Positions 32,177-43,329 of a stretch of DNA of 64,000 nt are shown piece by piece. Within the stretch, counting starts at the first letter, position 1. Every line of letters begins with the position of its first letter. Source of the DNA: Madurella fahalii. Lineage: Eukaryota; Ascomycota; Sordariomycetes; Sordariales. Under the pieces are notes generated by a model that worked only from the letters and a program-made list of their open reading frames with translations, searched no databases and was not told the DNA's origin. The stretch covers positions 5,233,001-5,297,000 of the forward strand of contig CM056875.1 in assembly GCA_029876055.1 (NCBI GenBank). The letters are read 5' to 3'. The translations under genes were made by a program, and so were the position numbers.

Positions 32177-35100
32177 TCATGAGCGGAAGCTGTCCATACT
32201 GGACTTGGGACTCGTGTTCGATGGGTTGAACACGGTCCTGCTGATGGTCTTGAGCTTGTTGCCGTTCTTGGGGACGTCCTCCTGATATGAGACCATGATG
32301 TCGGTCACCTGGTCTTTCCGGATTCTGCAGAAGAGGGTCGAGAACAAAAAGCGGTCTCCGTGGCTGTCGAGCAGCGGGATGGTGCGGTAGCCCTGTTTGA
32401 GGCTGCTGAGCTTGGCGGTGAAGGTAGCCAACGGGGGTGTTTTGTCATTGTAGCCCTTGCTGTCAGCAAGCTTGACACTCCATCGGACAAAGATCAGGTC
32501 CGGGTACTTGGTAGTCACGTCAAACACGAATGACTGGTTGAAGTCGGGGTTAAAGCCGTTGTCACGCACGATTTTAGTGCGGTACTTGAGCTGGGCGTCC
32601 TGAACTATAGAGACAGCGCCCGGATCCGGCTTGTTCCTCTTGTCGTCGGCCAGAAACACCTCGACCTCGATATAAGGGTCCAACGTCCGCTTCTCGCCCA
32701 GGCTCCATGGCCGCATCAGCTGCTGGGCAGAGATGATCTCAATCTCAAACGCAACCTTCTTCCTCCGACGCTTGCCCACGCACTCGTCAGGTGACAGGTT
32801 GGGCATCAACTGGATCTGACGCCCCTCGAGAGGCTTGAGGACGTAGCCCGACTTGTCCGTGCCGCCGTCGAACATGGCCTGGTTCAACTGCATGCCCACG
32901 TCAAAAGTTTGCCAATTGAGGGCCGCCATCTGCACCCCGCGTTTCCAGTAGATGAGCGGGTCAAAGTTGCTCGACGTGATGCGGCCACCGTTGGGGTAGA
33001 CGCGCATCATGTACCGCATATTGTGGCGGTACAAGGCTCTCTTGCCCGCGCCGGGCTGGTTCTTCTCGGCGAATGTCTTCTCCTTGAACGAGAAAATGTG
33101 GTTGAATCTCTTTGCTTCGGGGCTCTCAAAACCGTCAAAGTTGATACCGGAGCAGTACACGCCCAGGTCGCCCAAGATGGGGTTGATCTTGCTGGTCACC
33201 TTCTTCGTCGAGACCGAGTCCTTTTCACTCTCGCTGTCATACTCGCTAGGACCGCTGCTGCTGAGCGATTCGTGAACTACGCCCTCGGCGATAGTGTTGA
33301 TCTGCCGGCTTGGACGCGGGACAGATGTCGGGCCCAGGAGAGGGCTGCCCGGCACGGGCCCGGCAAGATTGTCGGCGGCTACTGCCCGTTGATACGGCGA
33401 AGGCATGCTGTTGCCGCGCCTCCGCCCGGGCCGCTCGCCGTTCCTGGGCGACTCTTCTGGCTGCTGCGACTTCTTCACCTTGATGATGATGCGTTCCATC
33501 AATTCCGACGGCGACGGCAGCCGGTCCGATGACGGGTCGAGCGGCTCCTTGACGAGCTTATCTCCGAAGACCTCCATCATGATGTTGGCCATGATTACCT
33601 GTGTCGCGGGGCTGCAGCGAACCTCAAGCGATATGAAAAGAGGGAAGCGTGACTTGATAAAGGCGTACTTGTTGATCGTCTTTATGACCTCGACAAACGA
33701 GATGCGCGTCGTCAACGTGTGACCGTGCATCACGACAGGCTGCCCGTCTTGGCCGTCCCAGCAGTCGACCTCGACACAACGGCAGCCGCGCATCAGCGCC
33801 GAGATGTAGCCCTCAACGCTCGAGACGCCGGCGACTTGGCGGCCCAGCAGGTACGTGTTGTGCGAGCTCGAGATGTAGTACTCGTTCAGGGGCCGGTCCA
33901 GGACGTAGTTCTTGGGTTCCTTGAGGATGGCCTCGTTGGAGGGCGACGTGAGGAAGCTGGCAAAGGCGGCTTCCGACATGGCAAGCCCGTCGTCGCCCGC
34001 TCCGGTCCTCTCCGTGTCCTTCGGCTTGCCCTTACGGGCGTACCGGAGAAAGACGGCGTCCCAATGCGCCAGGTCCTCGTCGACATTTTCACGTTGGGCG
34101 TCGCGCAGGAACCGGAGAAATTCGTCTTTCGACATGCCGGCTTCGCTGTCGGCCGCGTACGACTGGTAGGTGCTCCGGACGTCTCCCCGCGTCTTCATCA
34201 GTTGCACAAACTCGAGGAATTCGCCAAAATTGAGACGGGAGCTGCACGTCTGACTGGACGGCAGATCATCCGAGCTGGCGCGTCTGCCTTTAACCGTGTC
34301 GAACTTCCTACGCAACTCGTCGGCCGAGACGTGGATGTGCAGGCAGCGGCACATGCGCTCGACGCTGAAAAAGTCAATGTGCTCCTCTTCTGGGGAGCGC
34401 GGCTTGTTGCCAAATTTCTTGTCCATCTCCATCTCCCAGTAGGTGCGGATCGCCTTGTCGTTGAAAGACATCAGGCTTGCGGCGAAGTGCTGGCGGTGTT
34501 TGCAGATGGCCTCTAGCCCCTGAATCCACTGCCGGAAAGACTCGTCGTCGTCCGCAATGAGGTGTAACACCTTGGTCCCTGGCTTACCGAGAGGGCTGTA
34601 TATCACAGAAAAGAACCGCGATTCGTCAGACTCTGGAAGCCCGGCGTCGAGCCGATATTGCCGGATGTCCTCGGCTATGCGAATCTCCTTAATGTCGTCG
34701 ATATATATCGACTTTGCTGAACGATTCCTATCCCACGAGATCTTGGCGGAGTCTGGATCGAGGCACAGGGTGATGCGCTTCGTGCTTTTCTTCTTGGTAA
34801 CTTTGGTCAAGGTCACGCCTTGACGGAGAGCCAGTGGGATCGATCCGTAGGCGGCGGGCGCAGCCACCGGGCCCGAGGGAACAAGCTCACGGGGATACCC
34901 GTCGCCGCCGAACAGGTCGTCGTTTCCAATGACAACGTCATCATCGGAATCGGTCTCAAAGGGGCTGATGTTCTCAAAAGGGGTGTTCGGGTTGCTCGTG
35001 CTTCCCCTCCTACGCATCACGCCTGGCCCCACACTCCCGTCCCGGCTCCTCGGTTTGGTTGACGATGCCCGACGGTTCAGCAGCCCAGCGGCTTTGTTGC

Positions 35101-35557
35101 GAACCGAATTCGAGGCGCGGCGGACGATGCTCATCTTCACAGCCTCGCCCATGGCCATGGTGCCGGGGCTCTTCAGAGACCCTTGGGCAAGCGACGCGGT
35201 GCTCGTCCGCCGGGACAAGCTGGAGCTGGTCTGGTCTGTCGGTTTGGGATTGATAGCCTCAGGAAGCTGCAAGGGCGTGACCTGCGACTCCGTATCCTCT
35301 AGCTCGATCGATTCAGGGGAATGCTGGAGCGAGCTGCCCGTGCCGGGGCCGGTTCCGGCTGACTGAAGGGGGGAACCGCCCCGGGAACTGGGCGAGACGG
35401 ACGACACACTGATGGCCGAGGAGGGTGCAACGACGAGGCGGGTTTGGGTACCCAGGTCCGTCTTGACCTGGCTGGGGCGCGATCGGCGCGGCGCGGCCGG
35501 TTCGGACGCCATGGCGGAGGGTAATGATGGTGGGGCGTGGTCGGGAGGGAGAGACAT
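32177..35557 (-). CDS. PLC1: Phosphoinositide-specific phospholipase C (delta-like)
   Basis: The enzyme hydrolyses PIP2 to IP3 and diacylglycerol in calcium signalling. The uninterrupted frame encodes 1126 residues. Order of domains: a disordered Ser/Pro-rich N-terminus (1-245) with basic stretches, a PH-like domain (about 250-350), EF-hand-like helices (about 360-540), the X box (about 550-700) with catalytic histidines in SSSHNTYLLG and VMHGHTLT and EVDCWDG, a Ser-rich linker, the Y box (about 800-915: GINFDGFESPEAKRFNHIFSF, RVYPNGGRITSSNFDP), and a C2 domain (about 930-1065: ISAQQLMRPW, DPYIEVEVF). The C-terminus is Ser/Asn-rich. The ATG is the first in frame. The 11.7 kb gene-free region lies on its promoter side. 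Confidence 0.96.
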   Translation of the reverse strand: MSLPPDHAPPSLPSAMASEPAAPRRSRPSQVKTDLGTQTRLVVAPSSAISVSSVSPSSRGGSPLQSAGTGPGTGSSLQHSPESIELEDTESQVTPLQLPEAINPKPTDQTSSSLSRRTSTASLAQGSLKSPGTMAMGEAVKMSIVRRASNSVRNKAAGLLNRRASSTKPRSRDGSVGPGVMRRRGSTSNPNTPFENISPFETDSDDDVVIGNDDLFGGDGYPRELVPSGPVAAPAAYGSIPLALRQGVTLTKVTKKKSTKRITLCLDPDSAKISWDRNRSAKSIYIDDIKEIRIAEDIRQYRLDAGLPESDESRFFSVIYSPLGKPGTKVLHLIADDDESFRQWIQGLEAICKHRQHFAASLMSFNDKAIRTYWEMEMDKKFGNKPRSPEEEHIDFFSVERMCRCLHIHVSADELRRKFDTVKGRRASSDDLPSSQTCSSRLNFGEFLEFVQLMKTRGDVRSTYQSYAADSEAGMSKDEFLRFLRDAQRENVDEDLAHWDAVFLRYARKGKPKDTERTGAGDDGLAMSEAAFASFLTSPSNEAILKEPKNYVLDRPLNEYYISSSHNTYLLGRQVAGVSSVEGYISALMRGCRCVEVDCWDGQDGQPVVMHGHTLTTRISFVEVIKTINKYAFIKSRFPLFISLEVRCSPATQVIMANIMMEVFGDKLVKEPLDPSSDRLPSPSELMERIIIKVKKSQQPEESPRNGERPGRRRGNSMPSPYQRAVAADNLAGPVPGSPLLGPTSVPRPSRQINTIAEGVVHESLSSSGPSEYDSESEKDSVSTKKVTSKINPILGDLGVYCSGINFDGFESPEAKRFNHIFSFKEKTFAEKNQPGAGKRALYRHNMRYMMRVYPNGGRITSSNFDPLIYWKRGVQMAALNWQTFDVGMQLNQAMFDGGTDKSGYVLKPLEGRQIQLMPNLSPDECVGKRRRKKVAFEIEIISAQQLMRPWSLGEKRTLDPYIEVEVFLADDKRNKPDPGAVSIVQDAQLKYRTKIVRDNGFNPDFNQSFVFDVTTKYPDLIFVRWSVKLADSKGYNDKTPPLATFTAKLSSLKQGYRTIPLLDSHGDRFLFSTLFCRIRKDQVTDIMVSYQEDVPKNGNKLKTISRTVFNPSNTSPKSSMDSFRS

Positions 35558-36915
35558 GGTGTCGACAGATGCAGAGAAAGGGGGACCGGGAAGGTATATG
35601 CCGCGTAGCTAGGCTGACGCAGCCACTCTGCTGAGCCGGGGCGCGTTGATGGGGAGCGCCACGACCGTCTGGAGAGGGAGTCGGAAGATTATATGGGATG
35701 AGGGGCCTTTCGCCGCATTTTCCGAGCACTACTTGGTGTTCCCGTCTCCCTCGAGGACGATCAAAAGTGCGGGGAAGTTATAGACGGGGCTGTTGATTCC
35801 GGCAGAGGCGGGTCCCCCGGGATAAAAGTCGTCAATCTTGAAGCCAGAGAATGGTCGGCCGGGGCCGTAGATGCAAGGCGATGAATGACCAACGAGCCCA
35901 CGCGCGATCAGCAAGCCGCAAGGCGCACCCGAACCAGTCGCCAGTGGCCGCGCAGCAGGAGTATCTGTGGGTACCGGTACCAGACGAGACCCCAGGTACT
36001 GGACATGTACGACTGCGTCGATAAGTTGGGGATGATGGGTCGGGAGTGGCCCGTGTTGTGGGAGCCCGGGTCACCCACGGCTAGATGATGAGGTGGCAGC
36101 CGTATGCAAGTAGCTGTATCCGGGTATCTCCTAGGATCGCGATGCGGGCGCGATGCACCCTGGTGGCCCTCCCTCTGGAATCGGGACTGTGCTTGGCAGG
36201 ACAAGCGAACAATGCTATGCAAGACCGCTTGCGGCTGCGCGACACTCGTAGCTAATGAAAAGAGAGAGGGCGAGAAAAAAAAAAAAAAAAGAAGCGGGCA
36301 GGCCGTGCTCGAGGGTCCGGGGCGAGGTCCAGAACTCTCGAGATGCGTATCTTGGGAGAGTTGAGCCGACGGTCCGCCCTAGTGCGAAGCTGGCTTGCAG
36401 CAGCGCAGCATCGATGATACAAGCCAGGCCCCGTCGCAATGGCTGGCGGTTGTGTCGTTTTTCTTTTTTTCCCTCTTCTTCCTTTTTTTCCTTTCTTTTC
36501 TTTGGCTTTTTGCGGGGGTTGAGTCGCGGCAGCGAAACACAATTGCTGTCCAAAACAGTCAAAAGTTCGAGAAATCTGGCGGATGCTTGCGTGCGCGGTC
36601 GCAAACTTTATTTCAAGGCCGTGGTGGAGGGCAGCACACGGGAGGCGAGTTGGGATTGCAGATTGGGCGCTGTCGTTCTTTTCTGGCCCTGGCAGATAAG
36701 AGCAGACAGACTGCCTTCCAGAAAGGTAGGGAAATGGCCGGAAATTATTCAGTGTCGACACGAGGTGAAGAGGTAGCCAGGACAAGGGCGGTGGGACACA
36801 AGGGGATCGCCAACCAGGAGAAATAGGCAGGCGACGGCGTGAAAATTGTGTCATCCATAGTTACCTTTGACCGCAGCGCCAGTTCACAAGTAGTTAAATA
36901 TACATTACCATACCA

Positions 36916-36937
36916 GTGTATTGTACGTACAATACAC
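36916..36937. repeat. Perfect 22-bp palindrome
   Basis: The arm GTGTATTGTAC at 36916-36926 is followed directly by its exact reverse complement at 36927-36937, with no spacer. Confidence 0.9.
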
Positions 36938-37386
36938 GGGTACTGGGTACGCGATAAGCGCTTTCAGCTTCAACAAGGACGACGGAAATCACGGCTCCAG
37001 ATGGGATGCCATGCCAAAACTTGCTTGGCAGGAGACAAACGAATGGGCAGGAGAATTTTGGACCGTGGGGAGCGACTCCCAGACTCTTTTCCTTTCCAGC
37101 ACATGGGGGGTGGGAGGGGGTTTTTCCCTGGGCCAGCCATAGACGACCGGCCAACTGGACCTTTCTTCAGTGCCTCCCCGTCTCCTGCAAAGTGCATAGC
37201 CATCACCCAGTACTGAGGCGTGCACTCCGTAGAGTTGTCCAATTTCTATTTTCAAGCAGGGCAAGTCTCTGCCTGATGATGAAAGCGAACATTGGGATTT
37301 CCCAGGACCCGGATGCGTGGCAGAGGTCCCGAGGAGGAAGCGGCGATCGGTCGACCTCGTGGGCGAAGACAGCAAATTTTCGCTGG

Positions 37387-37442
37387 GCACCAATTGTTGG
37401 TGCTAAGGGCTGGGGTACGGAGGTACAAGCAGGGTACCTCCG
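37387..37442. repeat. Two adjacent inverted repeats
   Basis: The first has 7-bp arms (GCACCAA/TTGGTGC) at 37387-37393 and 37397-37403 with a 3-nt loop. The second has 9-bp arms (CGGAGGTAC/GTACCTCCG) at 37418-37426 and 37434-37442 with a 7-nt loop. Both would form short RNA hairpins if transcribed. Confidence 0.8.
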
Positions 37443-40400
37443 CCAAGTCCCACCTCGGTGTCACCCCGACTCGGCTCAGCTCGCTTCTGTGAAGTGTCGT
37501 CAGTCAGTCCATATCCGGTATGGTCGGATCCCGAAGAGCACTACGGCGGCGCGAGATAAAGGTATTGGTACCTGGGCTCTTTGCTGTACCCACAGCCCCT
37601 TTCGCTTTTTCCCATGTTTCCACAGAACCTTTCTCACCCATTCGCTCGTTTTCTCTGGCCAGGTATGGCATTAGGGAGTCACATCATGTCCCTCAAGACT
37701 ATTCAGCTCTTTGGAACTACGGGCCGAACGGAATTCGAGCAACGCAGGCTTTTCTCGCTGCCCGACGAGACCAGAATCGCCTCCTACCTTAACACCACTC
37801 TGACGCCAACATGACCCATCATAGAGACGAGCCATCTCAGACCACGTCACGCTTAGACGTCTCATATGACAAACGCGTCTCGTGTGGAATACTATCGCCA
37901 TGGCTTCATTGTTCCAGACATCAAAAGGACTTTCTGGTTTCCACGGGGTTCGGTTTTACACCGTTGCGGGGTGCTGCCGCGGCCAGATGTACCGCTACAA
38001 GTCGTAGTTCCCGGGCGGGAGGGACTTCGAAGCGGATCCGAGCACTTGGTTTCGCTGGGAAAATGCAGCCTTGCGTGCCAACTCCCCACACCAACGTTGT
38101 TCGCTTGGTCCGGGCTTGCTGCCCCTCCTTTTCCATCCCGCTGGCCCTCCGTGGAGGAGGTCCCTAGTATGTAAACAACTAGGACGTACAGCCATGCACT
38201 ACGACCTGCCTTACGGGTCGACTGTGCCAGATACCGACCTATAGTGCATTATACGATACGTAAACACTCGTTTTATGGGGTTGGCAACAGCAGCTGCTTG
38301 GCAAATTGAGCATGGCGCCAAGCCAAGCGCATCTCTGAGCTTGACGGGAACAGAAAGGGGAGGCCACGGCCGGCAACTCGGCACACCACCACACCGATCT
38401 TTCACCCAAGAAACGAAACCAAACGGAATGTGGACATGTATAAATGAAATTACGGTAAAAGTCATGAGCGGTGCAGGGACCCTATCGCTATCGGATCAAA
38501 CAAAAGACGGTCAAAACATCTCGAGATTTTTAACAGTATAAACGTCACCCGGCACGCGTCGGGGCTATTTTTGGCATAGAGGGCAACAACGGTCAGGGAT
38601 CTCATCCCCCAGTTCACCGACATTTCTTGCATCAAACGCCCAGCTGGATCGATCAGAAATGGCGCGCCCCGGTGCACACGAGGAGGCGCAGAGCCTCGGT
38701 TTCAACGCTTTGCCTAGGATCGGATGCCAAGCCAGCCCGCAAGCCCTCTGCGGAAACGCGCCCAACCTGCTGAGTCCCTTAAAGGAATTACAGCACCGGA
38801 TTAGTTATTACCTTACCTTACCGGACACATGGCATCAAAAGAACCACCTCAGCTCCGCAAAACCTCCCTCATGAAGGCCACGGAGCCCGTTGGTGCACCC
38901 TGAAATATTACCCCTCGACCAGTCATGTCGGAATGGGCGGCTGCCAACGGTGATCGGCCGCAACCCAACCCTAGCTGCTGTTGCGTGTGTCATCCAGGTG
39001 CCGTTGAACGGGGATCAGCGTGAAGATCGCGCTATCCCCAATAGCATCGCCAGACAGCCGCTTCAGGGTCTTTCAAAGGAAGGCGCCGCTGTTCCCGCGG
39101 CCAAAAACAAGGCAATCGGCCAAGTGAGGAATGTGCGCACAAGATGTCACTGGTTCGGCTCGTGGCATCCTCGCTCGATTCGTTCTCGGCACGAGCAAGG
39201 GTTGGCGGCGGGCACGCGTCACGAGGACAGCAACCTTAGCGCCTTGTCGCAAGTTATCCCGGGGAGAGCGATAAAGTCCCTGCTGCATGCAAAGCCAGGG
39301 GTGCCAGATCTCTCAGCCCACTGCCAATGATGGCCAACCTTCTCCCCGCCGCGGTGCCGTCTCGGCAGACCTCTTTCCAGCAAGCCGAATGCCGTCGCTG
39401 CCATTGGAATGATGGCAGCGCAGCCACTCGCACGCGGAACCAAGAAATCGCGCCTGATCCCGGGCCCGGTTGGGAGATATCACGCCGCTTACGGCGCTGG
39501 TGAATTGAAACTCAGGAACCCAGATCGGAGGGTGCAATGGCGTGGTAGGCGGCACATTCAACACGCCCAGTGGAAAAAGCTGCGCTTGCCCGGATTTCAG
39601 ACGTTGGCGATTGGCGCTTCCACGTGCTCATCCCGCCCCGTTCTTGCCCGACTCCTATTCGAGCGACCGCCCAAGTCTGAAACGGTAGCGCAGCGGCGTG
39701 ATGTGCAGATCCACGATCAGAAAAGTGAAGATTGTCAGATTTCCAGCTTGCCAGCCCCAGCACCCTTGGGTCACCGCCAGCGTGGAAATGCCTAACGCCG
39801 GTGGACCGTGACTGGCACGTACCAAAGAGAGAAGCCCCTCCCCGCCCCCCCTTCTCTTCGCATCATTGTATTGGATCCCCATATCTTGTCGAAAGCAAGT
39901 CGCTATCTTTCATCTCCCCTCCAGCATTGGCACGGGAATACAACGGAGTCTCTGTATGATGCCTGTACACTCCAAGGCCCCGCCCCGTCACCCATTTCGG
40001 CTCCCTCCTTTCCGTTCCACCATTAATACCGTACAGTACATGCTCCGACAGCGGCCACTGGACGAGAGGACACGGCAACGCCCCGCTTACCACGGCCAAG
40101 ACCCGTGAGCTCCGATCCATCTCGCGAGATCTGGCTGAGGTGTATTCATCCGCTATGCGACACAGAGCGGGCGAGGAGGCCGCTTTCAGCTAGACGCGAA
40201 TATTGGCTTTGATTTTCACGGGGACTTTAACCTCTAGGGTCGCCGAGGTCCTGCCCAAGGGAAGCTCCCGCGGTGGTCGTGCGGGAGACGGGTGGACCGT
40301 GCTGCCACCGCAACGGAACCGGGGACGCGCGGAAAGTTGCCGGAGCCCGACTTTGGGTACAGATTACCCAGAGCAGTACCTTAAAAATGTATGGTACAGG

Positions 40401-40800
40401 ACTGGGCGCAGCAATCATCGCCACCCCGCGACGGGCCCTGATGGGCGGACCACGGCGGGAAGGGCCGTTGCGTGCGGCATCTGGAACATCTGCACGTCGC
40501 CAGCTGCAATTTTCTTTTGCGATCCATGGGAAGAGGTGAGAGAGAGAAGCTGGACAAGACTCGATCCCGTTGTATCCGCCGTCCGCGGAACTAACAAGCA
40601 GTTCCGCGCGTGTTTAAGCGGGAAGCGGGGAGGAGGCCTTTCGTAGGCGCCGGCCACGCGCGAATATGCACATCAACCACCACATCGGCCAGGAATGAAA
40701 CTTTGCTGTTCCCCGGCGATCTGCCAACCCCGCGGCATTTACAGTCTCTTTGAACGCGGCGTCGTGCCTGCCGCCGTGGCGCGTGCACACAGAGACACAG

Positions 40801-40831
40801 ACACACATACACACACACACACACACACACA
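40801..40831. repeat. CA dinucleotide microsatellite
   Basis: About 15 CA units with one interruption near the left end. It lies in the gene-free region. Confidence 0.9.
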
Positions 40832-42504
40832 TGAGCCTGAGGGGCGCAGAGTGGGCTGAGGGAACGGTAGTCATGGATGGATCGATCTTCAAGTTTGGAA
40901 TTTGTTTGGCGTGGCTGCCGTGACTCGAGTTATTCCACTTTGCAGCCACAGCCGGCTACAGTAGAGCGTCAAATGGATTGCCTGCGGCGGCCTGTCCCGG
41001 CATCCCGAGCGCCGTTATGACGTTTTTTTCAAGATGCATTTCAAGCTATTGCATATCCAAGTGTCTTAGCATGATGCATCTGACCAAAGAGGGACTCCCG
41101 ACACCGTCCAGCAAGCAGCCCCGAATAGGTTGCAGGGAAATTTCCAATTGCATCTGCCCCCCGCATTTTCGAGCCGGACCTTTGCCTGCAGGGGGCTCAA
41201 TCCGGCAAGCGAGCCCAGGTCATGAGCAACCTTTCGCGGGCGAGACGAGTTGGAGTATGGATGCCTTGGGACGTGGGGTGCCAGTAAGATGCATCAACTC
41301 GTAAATGCAGCCATCGTAGGGAGCTGCAGGCGCTAGTTCTGCATCGTTTTTCCATACATGCAGTAAGCACATAACCAAACACCCGTGGCAACCACGGTTT
41401 TACTAGTAGAGGTTGTTCCGGGACGGATACATACGGCTGGGTTCTAAGGCAGGTAAGGTTAGGCAGGGAAGATGTCTCGAACGGCGCAAACACTGCCGAT
41501 GACATAAACTCCTTGGCATTGGCATCCATCGTACTGGTGGTAGGCATCCATGATCCCCCGAATCTCCCGGCTACCCTCTCTCTCTGGCGCGCTGCACATC
41601 ATTTCCGTTGCAGCGAAGCAAGGATGAGAGGATCGCCGCCGTGGGGCCCTGGGCACGTTTCACCACCCGGTTGTAGCAGGGCAGGTTACCTCGGGAATCG
41701 AACCATCACACCCCCGTCGAACGTAATTGCTAGAAAGGAAAATCTGATGAAGTGCGGATTTACCGGCCCATTCGCAATCAAGGGGGGAGTGTTTAGCTTG
41801 CGGGGATGCACACGGCAAATGCTCATCTACGCAGTACATCAAAACAGCACGTCGAGGTACGCAAATTACACCAAAAAGCCCGGCGCTCCGTTGAGCCTCG
41901 TCGGCCGCGGGAACGGCACATCTACCTAATCTCAGCCAACACCAAGGAATTAAGGGGGGGCTTGTCCCCGCAGTAAGACAACGTCAACAAAAATCGGTTT
42001 TTTGCTGTGTGCTGCATCTTCCTCGTCCTTGATTCCTACAGTATAGCCACAAGTGAAATCTGGTACTTGCATGGCTATTGCCGTCGGGTCCATCTACGTA
42101 CAGGTACATTCGTACCGAGCTCTACACCCCCCCCCCCCCCCTCAAATGCCGCAAAGAAGCACTTTGGGGGAAACAGGGCGTTTTCTAGAATCCTTCTCAA
42201 CTGTTTCCGTCTCTGCCTCCACAAAAGGATCCCTGCAAGAGAGCGAACCCGCCAGTTCGGCTGAGTCGGGTCCCAGGGATTAACGTCATGGGAAGCTTTT
42301 TGGTTTTAACCACCCGAAGTAGGCAACTGAACTAGCCGTAACCGGCCGGCCTGACGTAGCTGGTTTGACAAAAGTCGAAGTTTCGCCTTTGAATTCCGTA
42401 CAGATTGCAAAAAGAATGTCTTACTTCTTCTGGAATGGTTATCGCAGTTTGTTCTCCCACTCGATAACGGCACCTAAGTGCTAGCAAATTTAGGAGAGTG
42501 TCTG

Positions 42505-42528
42505 TTTTTTTTTTTTTTTTTTTTTTTT
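42505..42528. repeat. 24-nt poly(T) tract
   Basis: Pure T homopolymer in the gene-free region. Its length makes assembly error possible here. Confidence 0.85.
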
Positions 42529-43269
42529 CAAAGGAAGAGCGTCTGTCGGGACGGCGGGAAAGCGCCTCACCATACTTACAACCCCGCTTCCTGCGCTCCA
42601 AGGAAGGTAATGAGCGTTTCCCCTATCATAGAGATGATGACTAAACCAACAAGACAAGTAAAAGGACCATGTGTATAGTAAGGCAAGTAATGATTAGATC
42701 AATGACGAGAATAATAATGACAATGATAATGATAATTTGTAATAGCAGTTTCATTCGTTAATAACTACTTAGATAAGTAAGTAGGTTTTAGCTAACGACC
42801 GCTGGGACGCTCCATGGCGAGACTAGCTATGCAAATGTGCGAGCTAGTCAGCCTCCAAGACAACGGACATGCAGAGAGGCAACTAAACATAGATGCGAGA
42901 GGCGGACGGGAAGGTTGCCCGGGGGGGGGGGGGGAAGGTAAAACACCTTTTTAGTCCATGTACACATGCAACCACCGACTCACCGACCATGACTGTGGCG
43001 CATTGGGTCCAATCAGATCACAGGGAGCTAGTTCCGTCGCTGGCTCCAAAGCACTCCCCACCCCCGGCAAAACATCAAACGCTTGATGCGCGCAACTGCA
43101 ATGACCCATCACGTCGACTTCAATAACTCGGGGTACGCTGGGTGGTGCGCGTCGTATGGGAATAATTGGCCACAGCTGGCTGGTAATCAATGAACGGGAA
43201 AACCGACCGATCAAAGCGCAAAATTTTGGGGTTGCCAGCCACCCCAGGACCCCCCTAAGATGCCGTTGT

Positions 43270-43329
43270 GGTCGTGTTGGTGGTCGTGTTGGTGGTCGAG
43301 TTGGTGGTCGAGTTGGTGGTCCTGTTGTT
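43270..43329. repeat. 12-bp minisatellite, five units
   Basis: Five tandem units of GGTCGNGTTGGT: two with GTG, two with GAG, and a diverged last one with CTG. The order of variants suggests block duplication. The reading as Trp/Ser-rich peptide is probably chance, since the frame around it has no other coding character. Confidence 0.85.

Noticed and set aside
41685..41705. A perfect tRNA-like B box (GGTTCGATTCC) on the minus strand
   Set aside because: The flanking bases cannot form a T stem beyond two pairs, and no A box or acceptor stem is found at the right distance.
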